A stretch of 64,000 bases of DNA from a virus: IMG/VR virus record IMGVR_UViG_3300025073_000043, positions 1-64,000 of that record. One strand, 5' to 3'. Positions 44,233-51,714 of the stretch are shown in pieces. Made by a program: the position numbers and the translations under genes. Below the pieces are notes generated by a model. That model was not told where the DNA came from, did no database searches, and worked only from the letters and a program-made list of their open reading frames with translations. How positions within the stretch are numbered: position 1 is the first letter of the stretch; each line of letters opens with the position of its first letter.

Positions 44233-45168
44233 TCATGCCTCCGTAAAGAACCCGGCCTCGACCGGCGTATCTGCGTCAGGCGCCGTCGTGAACGTAACGG
44301 CAACCGCTCCAGTTGTGTAATTCACAGTACCGGTAATCCCGGTTCCCGAGATCACGCCTGCACCGTCGTCGAACCCCGTTACCGTTAATCCGCCGACCGT
44401 ACCCGTCACCAGCACCGAGTATGTCTGCAAATGCATCCCGAACGTATCGCTGAAGTTCTTGTTCGCTCCATCGCCGGTACCGAGCGGGTGTCTACGTGGG
44501 CTGTAGATACGTTCGATCTCGTTCTGTGTGCCCCAATCGAAGAATTTGATGATGATGTTGCGGGCGACTTGTTTCTCGACCAGCGTGTTGTCGAAGATCC
44601 ACCCCTCCAGATAGTACGGAAGTGTGAAGCGCACCAACCGCTCACCGAAGCGCTCAGCCGACTCTAGGTTCGTCGTGTTGACCACGGCGTTCCCAAAGAG
44701 CAGCGTTGCCTTCTTCCAACCCCACGGATCACCGGCGTGGACAGAAAGCCACGCGTATCCGCGACCGGTCAAAAACACGAGCTTCTGAATGAGTAGGTGT
44801 GCCTCGCGCGCCGTCTCGGTCCAGATGTCGGCGGTATAGGGTATCCGGGCAAGCATCGGCATTCTGGCGGTCCGCCGCAGGAGCTTTGTTTGCTGCTGCG
44901 CCTTGGAGTAGCCCAGATTGCGGATCACGGCTGTTGATTGCCGGTCGCCGGGAAACTCAATGTTCTCGCCAGCGTACAAGGAGACCAGCGGCAGGTTGGG
45001 ACGCGACTGTCCAGACTGCAATACCGTTTTCGCTTCGATCATGGCGCGGTCTACTGGTGACGTGATCACGTTGACGGTGTGTTCTAGTACGCCGCTGCAC
45101 AGACCAACGAAAGTCTGCCGCATCGCGAGGTCATACGCCTCGAATATATCTACTGGCCTGGCGCTCAC
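44233..45168 (-). CDS. Putative tail-completion/terminator protein with added beta module
   Basis: The 311-residue protein has a core of about 225 residues with mixed helices and strands. Residues 230-311 form a GTGDGANKNF...DDGAGVISGTG...VNYTTG module, also present in the major capsid protein. It lies directly before the sheath genes, the usual slot of tail-terminator or sheath-completion proteins. Without the module the size fits such proteins. The role is inferred from position. Confidence 0.5.
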   Translation of the reverse strand: MSARPVDIFEAYDLAMRQTFVGLCSGVLEHTVNVITSPVDRAMIEAKTVLQSGQSRPNLPLVSLYAGENIEFPGDRQSTAVIRNLGYSKAQQQTKLLRRTARMPMLARIPYTADIWTETAREAHLLIQKLVFLTGRGYAWLSVHAGDPWGWKKATLLFGNAVVNTTNLESAERFGERLVRFTLPYYLEGWIFDNTLVEKQVARNIIIKFFDWGTQNEIERIYSPRRHPLGTGDGANKNFSDTFGMHLQTYSVLVTGTVGGLTVTGFDDGAGVISGTGITGTVNYTTGAVAVTFTTAPDADTPVEAGFFTEA

Positions 45169-45563
45169 CTATCCCCCGTATCAGGCGCGCGCCCGCCTTC
45201 CATGACAGTAAGCAGCGTGCGGTTCAACTTGTTGAACGCCGCTGTCATTTCACCGACGCGGGCCTCTAATTCAGAAAACCGCTCCATCGCGTTTGTGTTG
45301 GACTGCTTGACAAGCGCAATGTCCTGCTGTGCTGTCGAGAATGAACCGAGGTACGCCTTTTGCTGGAGCAGGCAGTGATTCTGAATCAGCAAGGCGGCGT
45401 CATCTTTCTTGACGACCTTACGTTCGAGATCCACTACCATCTCGTATGCCGTTGTAGTCCGTTTTACCAAGTACAGAAACAGCGGGATTCCGATACCAGC
45501 GATAATCGCTGTGATGACACTCAGGATTGGAAAGACTGCGCCTACAGCACTAGTTTCTTCCAC
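45165..45563 (-). CDS. Membrane-anchored coiled-coil protein (132 aa)
   Basis: Residues about 10-33 (VFPILSVITAIIAGIGIPLF and onward) form one clear membrane helix, followed by a charged coiled coil to residue 120. This is a type seen in holins, spanins and phage anti-superinfection proteins. It overlaps its downstream neighbour by ATGA. A membrane protein here, inside the neck and tail operon, is unexpected. Confidence 0.6.
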   Translation of the reverse strand: MEETSAVGAVFPILSVITAIIAGIGIPLFLYLVKRTTTAYEMVVDLERKVVKKDDAALLIQNHCLLQQKAYLGSFSTAQQDIALVKQSNTNAMERFSELEARVGEMTAAFNKLNRTLLTVMEGGRAPDTGDR

Positions 45564-45595
45564 AGTAGACCTCGGCGGTACGGGACGGAACCATA

Positions 45596-46363
45596 CTACT
45601 GCTTCGGGGGTTCTGCCGGCGGCGGCGTCCCGCCATCAGGCGGGGACACCGCGTCTTCGGGTGGGAAGATGTCTTCATCGTCTTCATCTTCCTCATCCGG
45701 CTCTTCTTCGGACTCCGGGTCGAAGTAGAGATCCAGTTCATCCTCGGGGAGTGTGAGTTTCGCCGTCAGGAAATCGGGCGTCTTCTTCCCTCCGCCCTCT
45801 GCCGGCTTGTCGCCGTCGGGCTTCGGCGGGTCCACCGGCGGCACGGGCGGGTCGGGCGGGTCGGTGTCGGCCCCCTCTTCCTTCTTGCCGGGCTCAGCCG
45901 GCTTCTTCTCACCGTCAGGCGCCGTATCGTCTTCGCTCCGCGGTAGGATCTTCTCGACCGAACGGAGCGCCAGCGTCAACTGCTCGTCCTCCTCCGACTT
46001 CTCGACGATTTCGATCTTGACCCTGGTTCCGGCAGGGATCGTCTCTACCGGCTGAAGCAGGACGTAAGAGAAGCCCTCCTGCACCGCTTCGGTAATTGCT
46101 TTCACGTTGACCAGCATCTTGACCGCTATGTCGATGCGGAGTTGGTTCAGGTGCGGGAAGTTCACCGCCAGGAACTCGGCGACGTCCTTCGCGTTCGGCT
46201 TCAGTCTGCCCGCAGCGATCTCTGCTTTCGCCGTATCGACCAGCGGGCCGACACGCAGGTCTTCCAGCATTGAGACGAACGCCTCGACAACAGCGCCGGG
46301 CTGTGCCCCGCGCATCACATGCTCAGTCCAGTGCCGAACCGTTGCCCGTGTCTTCTTGCTCAT
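45596..46363 (-). CDS. Hypothetical protein with long acidic Pro-rich tail (255 aa)
   Basis: Residues 1-135 are helical and folded; the remaining 120 are low complexity, rich in Pro, Asp and Glu (DPPDPPVPPVDPPKP and repeated EEDE blocks). Such acidic tails occur in DNA-mimic and scaffolding proteins. It overlaps the upstream gene by 4 bases. No domain is recognised. Confidence 0.6.
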   Translation of the reverse strand: MSKKTRATVRHWTEHVMRGAQPGAVVEAFVSMLEDLRVGPLVDTAKAEIAAGRLKPNAKDVAEFLAVNFPHLNQLRIDIAVKMLVNVKAITEAVQEGFSYVLLQPVETIPAGTRVKIEIVEKSEEDEQLTLALRSVEKILPRSEDDTAPDGEKKPAEPGKKEEGADTDPPDPPVPPVDPPKPDGDKPAEGGGKKTPDFLTAKLTLPEDELDLYFDPESEEEPDEEDEDDEDIFPPEDAVSPPDGGTPPPAEPPKQ

Positions 46364-46929
46364 GTTCTCTCCTTACGGCCGGCGTCGATTGAGCGCGCCA
46401 GCGCAGTCATCTGATCGAAATCCCGCCAGTTGATATGGTCCCACGCCTCACTTTCGACCTGCGACAGCAACTGCCGCAGCTTGTCCTGAAGGTGAGTCTT
46501 TGCCGTGTCTACTGTCATCGTGCCGACACCGCCGACACGAACCGGCGGATCATCGCCGATGTCGTCTTTCAGCCCGAGATCCGCACCGGGCGCTTCGTTC
46601 AACGCCGCCCGGAGCGAGGAAACTTCAACCGCCTCGGACTGTGCGTGCGGAGCGAGAGCGCCCTTGGCGTGCGCTGCACGGCGGAAAGTAGTATAGGCAT
46701 GAACACGCGCGGCTTGGTCGATGTCGGCGTATTCTGTCGGAGCGCCGAAGTACGCCTGTACGGCACTCTCTGCCGCTTCTTTCGCCGTCCGATACTCGTC
46801 GGAGTTGACGCCGTTCTGCCGCTTCACCCACAACAAACGGCGAAACGCCGTGAGTGCCGAACGAATCTGTTCGTCCGACACGTCTTCATGCAGTATGCGG
46901 AGAAAGCTCTGTTTTGCCGTGTCTGTCAT
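46360..46929 (-). CDS. Hypothetical neck-region protein (189 aa)
   Basis: ATG at 46929 overlaps the upstream stop (ATGA); longer frames are less likely. The protein is helical throughout, with charged helices and a Gly-rich linker (VRVGGVGTM). It may be a neck or completion component by position only. Confidence 0.55.
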   Translation of the reverse strand: MTDTAKQSFLRILHEDVSDEQIRSALTAFRRLLWVKRQNGVNSDEYRTAKEAAESAVQAYFGAPTEYADIDQAARVHAYTTFRRAAHAKGALAPHAQSEAVEVSSLRAALNEAPGADLGLKDDIGDDPPVRVGGVGTMTVDTAKTHLQDKLRQLLSQVESEAWDHINWRDFDQMTALARSIDAGRKERT

Positions 46930-47309
46930 ATCTGTGCCATCGCCTTCTTGATCTGGTGGATGACGCCGCGCCACGCCTGATGCGGTCGGATACCAAGTGA
47001 GACGGACCCGTACTCGTAAAGCCGCAAGCGACGCCACATCTCAGGGTCTATTCTCACAGCATACGCTCCGGGGGTTTCGATGATGGTCACGCTGTCAACA
47101 ACGGCAGAATAGGTGATCTTGTACTCGGCAGGGACAGTGACATCGGTTCCAACGGCCGACAGTTGCGACTCAATGCGCTTCAGCACCTCGGCGCGGACTG
47201 CATACGCCCTTGCTGCCATCTTGCTCTGCTGCGCCTGCACGACTTCAGGCCGGCGACGAAGGATAACGTCGGTGATCTTCTTTCCCTTGGTTCCGCTATC
47301 GAATGTCAC
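46926..47309 (-). CDS. Putative head-tail joining protein (127 aa)
   Basis: The start is GTG at 47309, overlapping the upstream TGA (GTGA) with GGGGGAG nearby. The protein has a basic N-terminus, one long helix, then a beta sheet (YKITYSAVVDSVTIIE) and a final helix. This form resembles HK97 gp10-type tail completion proteins, but the match is weak. Confidence 0.5.
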   Translation of the reverse strand: MTFDSGTKGKKITDVILRRRPEVVQAQQSKMAARAYAVRAEVLKRIESQLSAVGTDVTVPAEYKITYSAVVDSVTIIETPGAYAVRIDPEMWRRLRLYEYGSVSLGIRPHQAWRGVIHQIKKAMAQI

Positions 47310-47659
47310 GGTGTGAAGATCTCCCCCGTGGCTTTGTTCACATACAGCGTCTTGAAGCACCAGATCCGGTCTAGCTGCAGACTCACGGCAACGTCATCCA
47401 GCGGTAACTCCGCCAATCGAGACCGTACCTGGACTTCTGTGGCGTCCAAGTCCTTGCCGCTTTCGGTGATTACGAATTTCTCGTCGTCAGTCAACTGGAT
47501 ACGGAATATGTCCTGCGGTTGCATCCGACTTGCGGCGTGTGCTGCCGCTGATCTGTGCACACGGTCTGCTACCGCCTCGATGTCGGCAACCATCTCGCTC
47601 TGCAACTCGATGCGCCGGCGGATCACTTCACTCGGCGTCAGTGGTTCGTATACCCGCAC
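47306..47659 (-). CDS. Hypothetical neck-region protein (117 aa)
   Basis: The start is GTG at 47659, joined to the upstream stop as TAGTG. A long helix at the N-terminus (PSEVIRRRIELQSEMVADIE) is followed by a beta-rich C-terminal half. No motif is recognised; it is part of the head-tail connector cluster by position. Confidence 0.55.
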   Translation of the reverse strand: MRVYEPLTPSEVIRRRIELQSEMVADIEAVADRVHRSAAAHAASRMQPQDIFRIQLTDDEKFVITESGKDLDATEVQVRSRLAELPLDDVAVSLQLDRIWCFKTLYVNKATGEIFTP

Positions 47660-48411
47660 TACGCCCCCTGCACAGGTGTGACTTTCTGCTGATTCGGCGG
47701 CAGGTCTCCGCCGGTTGGAGCGGCGTCTGCGAGCAGCGCCTTACGAATGGAGTTTGCTACATCCTGCGGCGTCGCCAATCCGTCGAACTTCAGGCTCCGG
47801 TTTACCGACCCCAGAATCGGGTGACGGTAGTCCAGGTTGACATGCCCGACTGAGTTGCGGCGCTCTGCATCGTGCCCGTCGCTTACACCGATACTGAATG
47901 GAGCAGTGCAGCAGCAATACCCGTCGTTATTCGATGCGACAGCAACGGGATCGAGCCGCACGCTGAGAGAGACATCGGCCGGCTGCCCGGCGATTGACGC
48001 CGTAAGCGTGAGATGGCGGGATACGTCGCCGCTTGCCGGCCAGCACGGCGTCGGTTCCTCTTTCCCTGCGTGCTCCAAGGGTCCGATCTTGCCGAGTCCA
48101 TCCAGTCCGGCAATCACGGCGTCAAGGAATGCCCGAGTCTGTCCGTACAACACCGCCGCCAAGCAACCGGGCACTTGGCGGTAATCCTGTGTCTTCACGA
48201 CTTCGGGCTTGTGGATCGGGTACGCATCACCGACCCATTCGACCAGTGTGCGTCGCCCATCCGACGGACGGATTTCATGCAGGTTCTTCGGCTGCTGGCC
48301 CTCGTCGAGTGTACGGTGACCGGGAGAGCGCTGTACCAGCGAAAGCGCAGGATCGTCGGACGCAGACGAAAGCTGTGTCAGTTCACGAAATCTGTCAGAA
48401 GCATCCGTCAT
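47659..48411 (-). CDS. Hypothetical neck-region protein (250 aa)
   Basis: The protein has a polar N-terminus and a middle beta domain (HLTLTASIAGQPADVSLSVRL) followed by a CCC run. The C-terminus is a helix then a Pro/Gln tail. It overlaps its upstream neighbour by ATGA. No family is recognised. Confidence 0.55.
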   Translation of the reverse strand: MTDASDRFRELTQLSSASDDPALSLVQRSPGHRTLDEGQQPKNLHEIRPSDGRRTLVEWVGDAYPIHKPEVVKTQDYRQVPGCLAAVLYGQTRAFLDAVIAGLDGLGKIGPLEHAGKEEPTPCWPASGDVSRHLTLTASIAGQPADVSLSVRLDPVAVASNNDGYCCCTAPFSIGVSDGHDAERRNSVGHVNLDYRHPILGSVNRSLKFDGLATPQDVANSIRKALLADAAPTGGDLPPNQQKVTPVQGA

Positions 48412-49094
48412 GTCGAAATCCTCCGCTTGTGCGTGACTTCACTTGAACCGAGCCACCGCACATGAACGCCACTACCTGTGAAGAGATCGTCGGGTCTGAT
48501 GTCGGTGATCTCCTGTTCCCGCCCTTCGTCGTCCACGAACCTGTCGCCGACTTTGGGTGTGATGGAGTTATCCTCCAGCGTCTTTGCTGCGAATACCAGG
48601 ATACCGTTTCGCGGACGGTCGTAACCGTATTTTGTGCAGACAACGGGGGACGGGTCCATGATCAACAGGAACGGGATCGCCGCTGTCGCGGTCCATGCAA
48701 CCGAACCCGAAGCCGGATCACCGTACACGTCGTGGTAAATGACCTCGTAGGGCAACCCCGTCTTACCGCCGTAAGGCCAGTCACTGTCTACTTTTAGCGT
48801 AGTGACATTGACGATCTGCACCACCTTGTAATCGCCGTTGTCGAAATCATCTGTAACCCCGGCAATCCGGAGCAGAGAGTTCACCAGTACGGTTGTCGAG
48901 AAATCCTTTGTTGTGTCGGTGAACAGCCGGTTAGTCACGACGGCACTGGTAGCGCCGACGGTTCCGCTGATAGCGGCGATCTGCGATTGCCGATACAAGA
49001 CGCGGTTCGGCCGGTAAAGCTCACCGTATTCTCCGGCGCGTGCCTTCAGGTACGCTGCATCTTGCGCTGACTGGAATAGGTTCGACTGTGTCAT
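48408..49094 (-). CDS. Head-tail connector candidate carrying the shared beta module (228 aa)
   Basis: Residues 47-120 are one copy of the ~75-residue module found in the fibre, sheath and gpI-like proteins (GATSAVVTNRLFT, then DNGDYKVVQIVN, then SDWPYG). The rest (121-228) is beta-rich with VGDRFVDDEGREQEI, as in small connector or stopper proteins. It may be a neck protein that displays the module at the head-tail joint. Confidence 0.6.
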   Translation of the reverse strand: MTQSNLFQSAQDAAYLKARAGEYGELYRPNRVLYRQSQIAAISGTVGATSAVVTNRLFTDTTKDFSTTVLVNSLLRIAGVTDDFDNGDYKVVQIVNVTTLKVDSDWPYGGKTGLPYEVIYHDVYGDPASGSVAWTATAAIPFLLIMDPSPVVCTKYGYDRPRNGILVFAAKTLEDNSITPKVGDRFVDDEGREQEITDIRPDDLFTGSGVHVRWLGSSEVTHKRRIST

Positions 49095-49183
49095 GCGGCG
49101 GGGTTCTCGGCGCGCTTCGGGCTCTTGAACTTTGAGTCCCGAGTTTCAGTCAACTCTAGGAACCGGGAGAGCGCAGCATCCAT
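49091..49183 (-). CDS. Micro-ORF upstream of the connector gene (30 aa)
   Basis: ATG at 49183 has an AAGGGAGTG site. The 30-residue peptide starts with one amphipathic helix (MDAALSRFLELTETR) and ends basic. Its TGA overlaps the next ATG (ATGA), so translation is coupled. It may be a leader that sets expression of the connector, or a tiny structural peptide. Confidence 0.45.
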   Translation of the reverse strand: MDAALSRFLELTETRDSKFKSPKRAENPAA

Positions 49184-49205
49184 CAGTTCACTCCCTTCGT
49201 GCTTG

Positions 49206-50636
49206 TCATGCCCCCGCCCGCGGCGTAGCGCCGGCTTTCTTCAGTGCCAGCCTGAGTGCCTGTGCCGCCCGCTTCCGGTTGGTCTCCGTGCTGATAGCGT
49301 CGGTCGCCGGCCGGTCAAGCAGCCACAAGGCAAACTCCATTGTCTTGCGGTCACTGACCGCGTCGGTCGTCGCGGGGTCGGTTGCTTCGTGCAGCCGAGT
49401 GAGCAGGCGGCTTTTCGGTCCCGTAGTCTTCGCTTCACCGATAGAACTCACGGTAGACTCGTCCCCCCCTGTTTCCGCTATGCGATCGGTACCGATCCGT
49501 GCTGCTTTCTGGTAGTGAAGCTCGTCAGGATCGCCGTCGTCGTCCAGGCCGACTTCGTCATCGCCTACGAATACGGTCTGCTTGCTGAACTTGTCCTGGA
49601 GTTCAGGATCTTCGACGTAACCCTTCAGGTACGTGTACTCGCTCACGTTGAACCCGTCGAAGCCGCGCTCGACCACGGTTCCGTACTCGCTGTCCTTGCC
49701 GCCCGGACCGTACCACGTTGCCGTATCTCTGACAAACTCGTCAGGCTGCCGGAACGTGTCCTGCTTCGCTGCTTCGGCAAGGAACTGCCGATAGAGCGGG
49801 AGCAGGCCCTTGACCGATTCCGACATCATGTCGTCCACGGCGGCGTCGGTGAACGATTCGTTCGTCCGCTTCCTGGACTCTGAAATCTTCATCGACTTGA
49901 TCGCCTCGGGGACGGCCCCCTTCAAACCGAAATCGGACGGGTTGATCCCGCCGACCTGCACTTCCCGCAGGAATGTGTCCGCCATCTGCTTTGCCGCAGC
50001 TTGCCGCGTCGGCTTGGGGAACTGAGCGGACCACGAGTGCCCCGGTGTTCCGTGGATGCTGGCGTACTTCTTGGCCCCGGCGTCTGCCAGGTAGAGCCAC
50101 AAAAGCGGCGCCTTCGTGTGGTCATACTCACCCTTCACGATCTTGCGGAGCAGGTTCTGGTGTATCGGTGTCGTCCGCTGCCGGTACAGGTCGCCGTCGT
50201 TGTCGATGAAGAGAACGAGTTCATTCGCGCTGACCGTGTCCTGACCGGAACCCGGAGCATCCCGATCGAAGCGACCCTCGTTCTTCTGCCCCAGCCCCGC
50301 GGCGCGTTCCAGTCGGGTCGCCAGCCGCTGAGCGGACGACTCAGAATTCTTCCGCAGGTTCGCTATTGCTGCGATCAGCGTGTCCCGGTTTACCGCATGC
50401 CCGCCGTACAGGAACGATCCTGCGGCGTAGATCGGATCACTGGCACTGGAGTGCCAGTCCATCATCGCCAGCCCGAGCCGTTTCGCTTCAGCCGGTTCGA
50501 TGGTGATCAGCGGTTCGTCGCCAGTGTCTTCATTGACTACGCCGGGACCGGCAGCGGGCTTACTCGTGCTCGGCCTCGACCCGGTCAGGATGGACTTGAA
50601 CGCGTTGCCTGCGTCAATCTGTTCGTGCACTTTCAT
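49206..50636 (-). CDS. Hypothetical protein in head-neck region (476 aa)
   Basis: The protein has a polar start, a helical middle containing MMDWHSSASDPIYAAGSF, then DELHYQKAARIGT and a basic helical end (NRKRAAQALRLALKK). It has no membrane segment or catalytic motif I can name. By position it could be an internal head or neck protein. The L-x-E leader of the genes at 55.5-63.1 kb is absent. Confidence 0.6.
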   Translation of the reverse strand: MKVHEQIDAGNAFKSILTGSRPSTSKPAAGPGVVNEDTGDEPLITIEPAEAKRLGLAMMDWHSSASDPIYAAGSFLYGGHAVNRDTLIAAIANLRKNSESSAQRLATRLERAAGLGQKNEGRFDRDAPGSGQDTVSANELVLFIDNDGDLYRQRTTPIHQNLLRKIVKGEYDHTKAPLLWLYLADAGAKKYASIHGTPGHSWSAQFPKPTRQAAAKQMADTFLREVQVGGINPSDFGLKGAVPEAIKSMKISESRKRTNESFTDAAVDDMMSESVKGLLPLYRQFLAEAAKQDTFRQPDEFVRDTATWYGPGGKDSEYGTVVERGFDGFNVSEYTYLKGYVEDPELQDKFSKQTVFVGDDEVGLDDDGDPDELHYQKAARIGTDRIAETGGDESTVSSIGEAKTTGPKSRLLTRLHEATDPATTDAVSDRKTMEFALWLLDRPATDAISTETNRKRAAQALRLALKKAGATPRAGA

Positions 50637-50929
50637 CTCTTGCCTCCAACTCTCACAACATACTCAATAAGGTAGTCCAGTCCTTCAAGCACTTCGGGTC
50701 TGGTGTAGAATCGTACATCTTCCTGAAGATGCCCACGTGCAGCGAGTAGGGCCGCCGCAACATCGCTGGTTGATGCAAGCGGTCGGCGGAACAACGACTT
50801 CGACGCCAGCACCCCCTCGGCAATATCCGCATCGAATGTATCAGTGAGCGCTTCGTGTAGTACCTGTTCCGGTCGGCCCCCGTCAACCACCGCCTGTACC
50901 AGGTCTCGAACGAGGTCTTCATCCATCAT
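50633..50929 (-). CDS. Hypothetical small helical protein (98 aa)
   Basis: ATG at 50929 overlaps the upstream TGA (ATGA). The protein is helical and acidic at the start (MMDEDLVRDLVQAVV) and basic at the end. Function is unknown; it is part of the neck operon. Confidence 0.55.
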   Translation of the reverse strand: MMDEDLVRDLVQAVVDGGRPEQVLHEALTDTFDADIAEGVLASKSLFRRPLASTSDVAAALLAARGHLQEDVRFYTRPEVLEGLDYLIEYVVRVGGKR

Positions 50930-51630
50930 GCCCTCAGCGGCACGCCGATCTCGCCGATCCTGTTACGCAGTTCCTGCTCCAACAGCGGCAACTCGTCCTT
51001 TGCTTCCTGAAGCAGGGCGGGACCGTCCATTTGAAACTCGTGCTCGGCCCCGCGGACGACGGCGTACTTCGACCGCTGTCGCCCGAGCGGCATCTTCGCC
51101 GTCGCCAGCGTGTACCGCAGAAACCAGTCCTCGTCATCAGGCAGTATATCCGTCACAGCCCGATCTTCCAGATACGTGTAGACGCCGGTCGTACTCTCAG
51201 TAACGTTGGATGCGATCCACAGCGTGTGTGTGTCACGCTCCCAATCCCACTCCAGATTTGCCGACAGTACCTGTGCCGCTAGAGCCAAGTGCGCTCGGTC
51301 CGTAATGAACTCGTCGAGTCTGAGCGGCTGTCGAACCATCTGATACGGGTTGAAGATGTCAACCGACGCAAGAACCGGACGCGCACGCGGCTTCAGTTGG
51401 AAGTCTACCAGACCTTTACCGTATGTCGTCAACACGTATTTCTGTACTCCGGCTGTCACGGCGATCTGTGCTTCCTTACGAAACGGGCGATACCGATTGT
51501 ACAGCCGCAATGCTTGATTCTGGCACTCAGTGATCATGTTCGGTGTGAGTTCGACCACGACACCGGACGTGGTGTCCTGGCCGAGCATCCGCTTGACGTA
51601 ATCACTTACGATAGTTGCTGAGAGTGCCAT
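50926..51630 (-). CDS. Neck/connector protein, T4 gp13-like candidate (234 aa)
   Basis: The protein starts with helices (IVSDYVKRMLGQD, then ITECQNQALRLYNRYRP). A strand region follows (EAQIAVTAGVQKYVLT), then WDWERDTHTLWIASN and a long C-terminal helix. This order is common in neck proteins that bind the portal, and it is the first gene after the capsid gene. Assignment is by pattern and place. Confidence 0.5.
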   Translation of the reverse strand: MALSATIVSDYVKRMLGQDTTSGVVVELTPNMITECQNQALRLYNRYRPFRKEAQIAVTAGVQKYVLTTYGKGLVDFQLKPRARPVLASVDIFNPYQMVRQPLRLDEFITDRAHLALAAQVLSANLEWDWERDTHTLWIASNVTESTTGVYTYLEDRAVTDILPDDEDWFLRYTLATAKMPLGRQRSKYAVVRGAEHEFQMDGPALLQEAKDELPLLEQELRNRIGEIGVPLRA

Positions 51631-51649
51631 GTATTAGTGAGTGCTGCGA

Positions 51650-51696
51650 CTTGGGCCGGGAGACCCGGCGTCAGGGGGGAGGCCCCCCAGCCCAAG
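51650..51696 (-). promoter_or_regulatory. Predicted three-way-junction RNA after the capsid gene
   Basis: CTTGGG and CCCAAG (51650-51655, 51691-51696) form an outer stem. Inside are two perfect hairpins: CCGGG-aga-CCCGG (51656-51668) and GGGGGG-agg-CCCCCC (51674-51688). The element fills most of the 84-base gap after the capsid stop. There is no T-run, so it is not a standard terminator. It may stabilise the capsid mRNA or limit read-through to the neck genes. Confidence 0.55.
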
Positions 51697-51714
51697 CGCG
51701 GGGACTGACGAACG

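Noticed and set aside
51650-51696. Rho-independent terminator after the capsid gene
   Set aside because: The stems are strong, but no run of T follows on the transcribed strand.
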